Source: Ahaetulla prasina
Lineage: Eukaryota; Chordata; Lepidosauria; Squamata; Colubridae
DNA length: 64,000 nt
NCBI RefSeq assembly: GCF_028640845.1
Contig: NC_080546.1
Coordinates: forward strand, 77,184,697-77,248,696
Reading direction: 5' to 3'
Part shown: piece by piece, positions 56,575 to 64,000 of the stretch
How the letters are laid out: each line of letters starts with the position of its first letter
Numbering within the stretch: position 1 is the stretch's first letter
The notes under the pieces: generated by a model
Seen by the model: the letters and a program-made list of their open reading frames with translations, nothing else
The model's database searches: none
Told to the model about the DNA's origin: nothing
Made by a program: the position numbers and the translations under genes

Positions 56575-57375
56575 ACATCTAAAATGGACAGCTAATATCA
56601 AAAACGTCATCAAAAAAAGGACAACAAAGAATGTTTTTTCTGTGCCAACTCAGAGAGCTCAAACCGCCCAAGGAGCTGCTGATACAGTTCACCTCTATAA
56701 CTGTCTAGTTTGGTTCTGCAACCCAACAAGACAGACACAGACTTCAGAGGATAATTAGAACTTCAGAATAAGCAATTGCTATCAATCTGCCTTCCATTGA
56801 GGACCTGTATACTGCACAAGTCAAAAAGAGGACTGTGAAGGTATTTACAGACCCTTCACATCCTGGACATTAACTGTTTCAACTCCTACCCTCAAAACGA
56901 CACTATAGAGCACTGCACACCAGAACAACTAGACACAAGAACAGTTTTTTCCCGAAGGCCATCACTCTGCTAAACAAATAATTCCCTCAACACTGTCAGA
57001 CTATTTACTAAATCTGCACTACTATTAATCTTCTCATTGTTCCCATCACCCATCTCCTTCACTTATGACTGTATGACTGTAACTTTGTTTCTTGTATCCT
57101 TACGATTTAAATTGATATTGTTTCCTGATTGCTTATTTGTAGCCTATGACTATCATTAAGTGTTGTATCATTAAGTGTTAAATTTGTACCCTATGACTAT
57201 CATTAAGTGTTGTAAGTGTTGTACCTTGATGAAGGTATCTTTTTCTTTTATGTACACTGAGAGCATATGCACCGACAAATTCTTTGTGTGTCCAATCACA
57301 CTTGGCCAATAAACTATTCTATTCTATTCTATTCTATTCTGTTCTGTTCTGTTCTGTTCTGTTCTGTTCTATTCT
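56575..57375 (+). mobile_element. CR1/L3-like LINE 3' end with pentamer tail
   Basis: Decayed ORF2 end (tttggttctgcaacccaa, ctcaaaacgacactatagag), ccaatcacacttggccaataaa and an (ATTCT)n/(GTTCT)n tail of mixed units. Confidence 0.85.
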
Positions 57376-58550
57376 ATTCAATTCAATTCAAACTATCATT
57401 TCTAATAGCAATTCCAATTCTTGCTAATCCCACTTAAAAACATCAGCACTGTATTTAATAATTGTTTACAGCTGTCCAAATTCCAGCAGTAATATATTAA
57501 CATGCTTTTCCTCTTGCAAATCTATTGTTCTCCCTCATCTCTTAAACAATTAGCATGTTACAGACCCTAAGAAATACTAATTTCAAGCTTTTGTCAGATC
57601 AGTTAAAGATTTCTAATATTCAGCTATAAATCTGAAGAACTGCCGACAGCGAGATATGATGTATGCTTCCTCATACCATCTGGCAGAAAGGGTTCCTATC
57701 GGGAATTGTAGAAATCTGAAGTCTTATGTGAAAATCAATTTGGCATACACAACCACAAATAAAGAGGCAAAATTAAAATAGCAGATGAATGGACAACTTC
57801 CAGATGTCTGCTCCTAGCATAACTGTGCTTTAACATCTGTTGCTATACAAATCTTATAAACCTTGATAACAAGCCAAACATACATATTACAAACTTCTTT
57901 CTGAAATCTAGAATTATCCATTGTTTTATGCCTTTGGTGAGATTGTGGGTTTATGTACATGCATGCATCTATATATTCACATGCCTTTCCTTTCATATCT
58001 GCTACAAACACATGGTAAATTTAATCCTCAATTATACAACCATAAGTCATATACAGCACCCTTAATCCTATCTATAGAGAAATAAATCCATGGAAAGGAC
58101 TACGCAATGTGACTATAGAGCGAAGTTTTTCAGTCATGACAACTTTAAGACACTAGTATAGTGATTGCAGCCATAGATACAAAGGGCAGGGGGGGAACCC
58201 CATCAATCTGGAAAGCTACTTTTAGAAATAAAGAAAGTAAATCAACTTGTAAATATGGTAATAATCTCATGATATGAAATGCTGGACCTCTTTTTAAAGT
58301 GTATCCCTAAATTGCAGTAAATTATAGACATGGATTGGATTACTTTGTATGGATACTTTTTTCCTGCCAAAAATCTTTCATTGAAATCATTAAGAAGTCG
58401 GCGCACTCTCTAAATCTTGTGCCCTGAAATTATGTTCCTCTAGTTTTCTGTGTGGAGCAGTGATCCTGCTTTGCGTGTATAAGCCCCTTTCCCAAAGTAA
58501 GACTCCATTAAATTTGCTAGGTGGTCACTACCCACAATATCAATACAGTT
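57376..58550. other. non-coding DNA
   Basis: AT-rich; no supported feature. Confidence 0.4.
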
Positions 58551-58559
58551 GGTCTAGAT

Positions 58560-59166
58560 CAGTGGTAGTCAACCTGGTCCCTACCGCCCACTAGTGGGCG
58601 TTCCAGCTTTCATGGTGGGCACAATGGTGGGCACAATGGTTGGTCTAAATCAGTGGTAGTCAACCTGGTCCCTACCGCCCACTAGTGGGTGTTCCAGCTT
58701 TCATGGTGTGCGGTAGGGGTTTTGTCCGATACTGAAGTACTTTCCTTTTTTTTAATTTAATTGACTTTTTTTAAAAAAAAATTATAGCATTATTTAAAAA
58801 CATTTTCATTAGGTTTTCATAAAACTCCCTGTGACAATTTAAATTTCTGAAAATATACTATTTTTATCACCTGCACATAAGTATAGTTCACGTTATGTAA
58901 GTGAAACTAAATGGCGCTATAGTGTGACCGCAACAAAAGAGCCTCGTCCCAGAATAGCACACACATCTCCTCATACACCATCCAGCTGTAACAGACAAGC
59001 AGAGCTGGTAGCCGGCGCCCCCCCAACCCAATCCACGATGTGCGAGAGGCATGCGCAGACGACGATACATGGCGCATTACTGTGGAACCAGTGGGTGGTT
59101 CAAAATTTTTACTACTAACAGAGATACAAAAGTGGGTGGTAGGTATAAAAAGGTTGACTACCCCTG
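58560..59166. mobile_element. hAT element (CAGTGGTAGTCAACC family) with partial tandem copy
   Basis: Exact TSD gtctagat (58552-58559, 59167-59174). A partial copy 58560-58642 is followed by gtctaaat (58643-58650) and the full copy 58651-59166, ending aaggttgactacccctg. Confidence 0.88.
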
Positions 59167-59196
59167 GTCTAGATTCATAAGAAGGAAGGCCTAGGC

Positions 59197-59362
59197 CCAT
59201 GATGGCGAACCTATGGCACATGTGCGCATTTGCACACCAGAAACCAGAAGTTCATCTTCAGGTGCATACATGCATTCTGGGCAGCTCCACTTCCGGGTTG
59301 CGGCCCAGACAAGAACACACTCCCTTTTCGGCTCTCAGTGCTGAAAAGGTTCGCCTTCACTG
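59197..59362. mobile_element. hAT-like element, GGCGAACCT family
   Basis: Starts ccatgatggcgaacct, ends aaggttcgccttcactg; exact palindromic TSD gcctaggc (59189-59196, 59363-59370). Confidence 0.9.
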
Positions 59363-59766
59363 GCCTAGGCTAATCGTCATGAATTTGTTTTTTCCCCCCT
59401 TTTTTATCCATGCAATTAATATCTGCCACTTTTTTTTAAGTCAAGAAAAACATATAAAGCACAGTCCTCATTACATTAAGAATCCTTCCCATTTTGCATC
59501 CCACTATGAGACAAGCATGCCAGAAACTGCTTATCTATCTAAACACCTCTACTAACGCACTCTTGATATTGGTCCAGCAAGGTTTTCCTTTAATTCTCAA
59601 CACAGTTTTTGCCACAGATACAATCTGATGCTGATCATTTGGCCAGTGATAGAGTTAGTTGGCCCCTAAAAGACAGGACCATCTCAGCTCCTATTGTCTT
59701 TGGAAACTGGTGTAGATGCGGAATGGGATAACTTAGCATAGACAACTCGCTGTAAGACAACTTACC

Positions 59767-59930
59767 ATCATGGTTGGGCTGCTGGGGGTTTGCAGGGGTT
59801 CGGGAGAATCTCTAGCTAAGATTCTGTGCAGTTCGGAGAACCCCCAAATCCCACTCCTAGCTGCCCCCCTCCGCCCCCCCCCCCGGAGTTCCCAAATGGC
59901 CCGTTTTGGATGGAGATAAGTTCAGGGCGC
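59767..59930. mobile_element. hAT-like fragment, relative of 543-922
   Basis: gggctgctgggggtttgcaggggttcggg, aatcccactcc; 3' part missing. Confidence 0.55.
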
Positions 59931-60235
59931 CAAAACACCTAATTATACCTCAAAGTAATTTTGTTATTATTAAAAGATCAGGACTGTAGCTCTATTGCCA
60001 TCCAAATTCTCTTATTTGTTCAAAATAAATAATTTTATTTATTTAAATAAATAAATAATAAATAATTTGTTCAAAATAAATCCTGTCTATGTTTGTCTAA
60101 TGTCATAGACATAAAATCGATATAAAAAACTCACAGAAGTATAGAAGTATTTTTCTTTCCTTAATAGAATTTGGTTAATCATAAATATGATTTAGAAGAA
60201 TCTCAAATTAATCCAGAAGACCTAAGGCATAGAAC

Positions 60236-60463
60236 CAGGAGTGAAATTCAGCAGGTTCCGACAGGTTCTGGAGAACCGGTAGCAGAAAATTTGAGTAGTT
60301 CAGAGAACTGGCAAATACCACTTCTGGCTGGCCCAGAGTAGGGTGGGAATGGAGATTTTGCAGTATCCTTCCCTTGCCATGCCCAACAAGCCACGCCCAG
60401 CAAGCCACACCATACCCACCAAGCCACAGAACTGGTAGTAAAAAAAATTGAATTTCACCACTG
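60236..60463. mobile_element. hAT-like element, gattttgcagtatcc type
   Basis: Starts caggagtgaaattcag, ends atttcaccactg; TSD catagaac and catagatc (7 of 8). Confidence 0.8.
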
Positions 60464-62088
60464 CATAGATCCCCAATACACTCCTACACACACTCAATGA
60501 CTACTTTGATTATTATTTCACACAAACCAAAAAGTGGAGATTTTACCTAATAAAGAAATTTATGGATAAGACCACAAATAACTGTATTTATGTAAAATGA
60601 GTCAGAAAAGTTTGGTCATTTTTCCAATAAGTCACTTAACTGCTTATATTATTACAGCAAAATGTTTTGTGAAAGGAAACAGGGATTTAGAATGATTTAT
60701 CAGAATGATTTAATTGTAAATCATTCTAGCTTTAAAATGCCCCTCATTCTGGTTATGTTTTAATATTCTAAGATTAATAATTTCAATTAATGATACCTCT
60801 TAATCACGTTATTTGATCATAGGGCATCTGAAATTAGGGTTGCATTTTAATAAAGCATAAAATTATTACATAGAATATTTAAGTATTAAAGTATTAAGAA
60901 TACAAAGGACAGAGTAAGGAAAACTATTTTTTCATACATTTGAATAGAAAATTCTTTTTTGATAAAGTCTGGTGACAGTGGACTTCCATCAAACTCCTTT
61001 ATATATAATGTTTGAAAAATTATATAAATACCTCCAAGTATTTATTTAAATTTTAGCTTATGTACGAAGAATGTGTGATTGAGGCTATATCAAATTCCAA
61101 TCATTATTTCCATTCAGATAAGTGAATTATTTCAGTTTATCCCACACTGAAATTTAGTGGATAAATTGTTCTGATTCAGTTTGAGTTGAATTGAGTTTGG
61201 ATCAGTTTGAAGAATTCTATTTCTATACCTACAGAAAAGCCATTCAAATCAATAAGAAGCATTTGACTCAACACTTGGAAAAGGACTGTTGGTTTGATTC
61301 AGAAAAGCAATCTCATTTAGAAATTCTCTATTTGCCTATTGACAGCCATGCAGATCTTGTAGTAGTGATGAAAATGAGTGAACACAAGACATGTTCCCAT
61401 AAGATTTCACTCTCCAGTGTATAAAGTTCAGGCTGTTTGCTCCTTTGTTCAGGAGATCTAACATGCCAATACTAACCCATGTCAAGTTGAAGCCCAGGTT
61501 AACTTCAAGTTTAACATCTTGAAGCTCAAGGATATTTGATATCTATTGTTTCATTTGACCTATTATAGTTTTATAAAACCAGAAAGACACCAAATGCTTA
61601 ATTATGTCTGACGCATCACTTTAATTGATGAAGTGATCCAGGATAGCTTTGCCTTTATAATAATTGTCTGATGATGTGAATTCTGAGGGGATTTGTTTTT
61701 CCATTTCTTGGTGTCTTAAACCAGGTATTTTCTTTGTAGTGCTTGCTTATTTTATTTTTAAAGCCTTGGTTAATTGACTGTTTTTGTAGATTCTACTTTG
61801 AGAAAAAATAATCTTGGTTCTTTAGCATACCTCAGTTTAACCTCTTTTGTTCTGTTATTGTTATATTAAGGCAGCAGGTTGAAAGGCCTATCGGAACTAA
61901 GACTTTATGAGTATCAATACTACAATCAAAATTCACTTCAGAATCAAATAAATATCATAAGGTCACCATTTCTCTCCCTACACACCAGTATGTGACATTA
62001 CCATACAACAATAAAAGAGGCAGAGCTTGTATTATGATGCAAGACTCATTTCATCATTTGTCGCTTCCTGCAGAAAAAACAGTTACTA
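60464..62088. other. AT-rich non-coding DNA
   Basis: No supported feature. The ORF at 61191-61424 has no recognisable family. Confidence 0.4.
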
Positions 62089-62597
62089 CCAGCCTGCCTT
62101 CTATTGAGAATGAGTCAAAAAGAGGGCTGTGAAAATATATACAGACCCCTCGCATCCTGAACATAAATTGTTTCAATTCCTACCCTCAAAACGAGGCTAT
62201 AGAGCACCGCACATCAAAACAACTAGACACAAGAATAGTTTTTCCCCGAATGCCATCACTCTGCTAAACAAATAATTCCCTCAATACTATCAAACTATTC
62301 ACTAAATCTGCATTACTATTACTATTAGTCTTCTCATCGTTTCTATCACCCATCTCCTCCCACTTATGACTGCATGACTGTAACTTTGTTGCTTGTATCC
62401 TTACTATTTAAATAATTTCCTAATAAGATTTGATTGCTTATTTGTACCCTATGACTATCATTAAGGGTTGTACCTTCTGATTCTTGACAAATGTATCTTG
62501 TCTTTTTATGTACATTGAGAGCATATGCACCAAAGACAAATTCCTTGTGTGTCCAATCACACTTGGCCAATAAATAATTCTTTTCTATTCTATTCTA
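62089..62597 (+). mobile_element. CR1/L3-like LINE 3' end with (TATTC)n tail
   Basis: cagcctgccttctattgaga, ctcaaaacgaggctatagag, ccaatcacacttggccaataaa, tattctattct. Confidence 0.85.
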
Positions 62598-63138
62598 ATG
62601 TATGTCTATGAGTATCATTGCCAAATTTCCCCAATATACAGTTATCCTTTAGAAAGAGCATATGTCTAATTTTCTGCAACAAACTCCATCATCAGTTTTT
62701 ATTTTAAAAAACGTTCATTTTAAAATCCAGTACACCCAAAAATTAGGTATATAACTGTTCTACTAACATTACTAACTGTTCTAACTGCTCTTAAATGAGA
62801 AAGAAAAAAGTAATTAGAGTAATTAGGAATAGAACAGCCTGTAACAGATATATATTGGAAAAATGATCCATAGCTGTAATGTTGTTACCTCTTACAGCAA
62901 TCTGCAAAGTGGTGAGGAGACAAAGGGACAGCTAGACAGTAATTTAATACAAGGGCAACCAATATCTCAGGCATATTGTTATCAAAAGAAAGTCTTACAA
63001 CTGAATTGTGTAGTTGGTTTTCAAAAATTAGATTATTGGAGCTAATCTGTTTTAATGGTTTGAGGTACTGGAAGTAAAGCCCATTAACCTGCCTGAATAA
63101 CTAGGGAGAGGGGTTTTATTCCCAGAATAATATAAAGA
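62598..63138. other. AT-rich non-coding DNA
   Basis: No supported feature. Confidence 0.4.
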
Positions 63139-63615
63139 TTGTAAAGAGACATCACCCTGCCAACAAAAGTGCATATAGTCAAGGCTATGGTTTTCCCAGT
63201 TGCAATGTATGGCTGTGAAAGTTGGACCATAAGGAAGGCTGAGCGCCAAAGAATTGAGGCCTTTGAACTCTGGTGCTGGAGAAGACTCCTGGACTGTAAG
63301 GCGAACAAACTGGTCAGTCCTAGAGGAGATCAACCCTGACTACTCTTTAGAAGGCCAGATCCTGAAGATGAAACTCAAATTCTTTGGCCACCTAATGAGA
63401 AGGAAGGACTCACTGGTGAAGAGCCTACTGCTGGGAAAGATTGAGGGCAAAAGAAGAAGGGGAACGACAGAGAATGAGGTGACTGGATGGAGTCACTGAA
63501 GCAATAGGCGTGAGCTTAAATAGACTCCAGAGGATGGTAGAGGACAGGAAGGCCTGGAGGAATGTTGTCCATGGGATCATGATGGGTCAGACACAGCTTC
63601 ACAATTAACAACAAC
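63139..63615 (+). mobile_element. Bov-B (RTE clade) LINE 3' end
   Basis: Reads as the Bov-B ORF2 C-terminus: agttggaccataaggaaggc, gaattgaggcctttgaactc, ctggtgctggagaagactcc, gggaaagattgagggcaaa, ending gggatcatgatgggtcagac...acaacaac. The frame 63254-63499 is open for 81 codons (LKFFGHLMRRKDSLVKSLLLG) but there are frameshifts around it. Bov-B is known for horizontal spread between squamates and ruminants. Confidence 0.9.
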
Positions 63616-64000
63616 AAATAATATGTAATTGTGGACAAGAGGACAGATGTGCCTTGAATTACCAACCTCTAAGAGGTTGAATGGGGAAGCATTCCCCTTT
63701 CTGAAGCACGTACATCAGGGTTCTGAAATTTAACCAGCATTGACCCCAGATCAAGGAAATCCATGTTTGGGGAGTTCTACAGACAGTTAGAAGTACTTTT
63801 CCACAGACAACCAGACATATAAGCCTGGATGAGTGGGTGTCTAGCATAGCCTTTGCACAACTCCAGTTATGCTCCAATTATAACTCCTTCTGGAACAAAA
63901 GGTTTTATTGACAGTTTCTCATGTCCTTCATACCTTCTATCTTTGCTCTCCAGAAGCTACAACTGATTTTAAATGCAGCAACTCATGTGCTGACGGATTC
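63616..64000. other. window end; possible LINE start at the edge
   Basis: The last 50 bp read QKLQLILNAATHVLTD in the + frame, like the LQLVQNAATRV segment of L2/CR1 ORF2, but too short to be sure. Confidence 0.3.

Noticed and set aside
1..64000. CRISPR array, operon or phage-type system
   Set aside because: Direct repeats here are microsatellites, MITEs or segmental copies; the spliced NDST gene and SINE/LINE content are eukaryotic.

Overview
The window is vertebrate nuclear DNA, almost certainly from a squamate and most likely a snake. The evidence is the repeat mixture: Sauria-type SINEs with a Bov-B tail, a Bov-B LINE end, an L2-clade LINE with a long open frame, several CR1-type LINE 3' ends (including an L3-like group ending in AATAG/TATTC microsatellite), GATA/GATATA arrays, and many short hAT-like DNA transposons with readable 8-bp target-site duplications (TSDs). 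There is no sign of operons, plasmid or phage genes, CRISPR, or rRNA.

One host gene is visible: the 3' part of an N-deacetylase/N-sulfotransferase (NDST) gene on the + strand. Eight exons (23803-23985, 26059-26155, 27352-27475, 29408-29582, 30650-30820, 33207-33316, 36000-36102, 38034-38153) join in frame through GT-AG introns into 360 C-terminal residues ending at a stop. The sulfotransferase domain is complete: counted back from the stop on an 882-residue NDST1 scale, the expected Lys614, Glu642, Ser712, His716, Cys818 and Cys828 all fall in place. Sequence character points to the NDST3/NDST4 pair; I cannot settle which. The N-terminal (deacetylase) exons were not found in the first 23.8 kb.

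The most unusual structure is a tandem duplication of a unit of about 5.7 kb (37576-43297 and 43298 to about 49535) that carries the terminal NDST exon. The second copy of the exon (43756-43875) has the same acceptor, frame and stop and one synonymous change. The junction shows 9 bp of microhomology (cattcacaa), between a Sauria SINE and a CR1. Unit 2 also took in a Ty3/Gypsy LTR retrotransposon, now a 5'-truncated pol plus 3' LTR (about 46144-48517), and unit 1 keeps the matching empty site at 42294-42298. The deletion that removed the element's 5' half also removed the equivalent of 40438-42293.

Layout: 1-23.8 kb is intron or intergenic DNA with hAT-like elements, an L2 ORF2 remnant (2795-4280), GATA arrays, a Penelope-like tandem repeat with a hammerhead-like core (about 9.6 kb), an AT-rich internally repeated block (16.3-19.5 kb) and assorted SINEs; 23.8-38.2 kb is the NDST exon region, with its introns full of nested repeats; 37.6-49.5 kb is the duplication; 49.5-64 kb is downstream repeat-rich DNA with an inverted CR1 pair (51.4-52.96 kb), nested hAT/CR1/L2 insertions and a Bov-B 3' end (63.1-63.6 kb).
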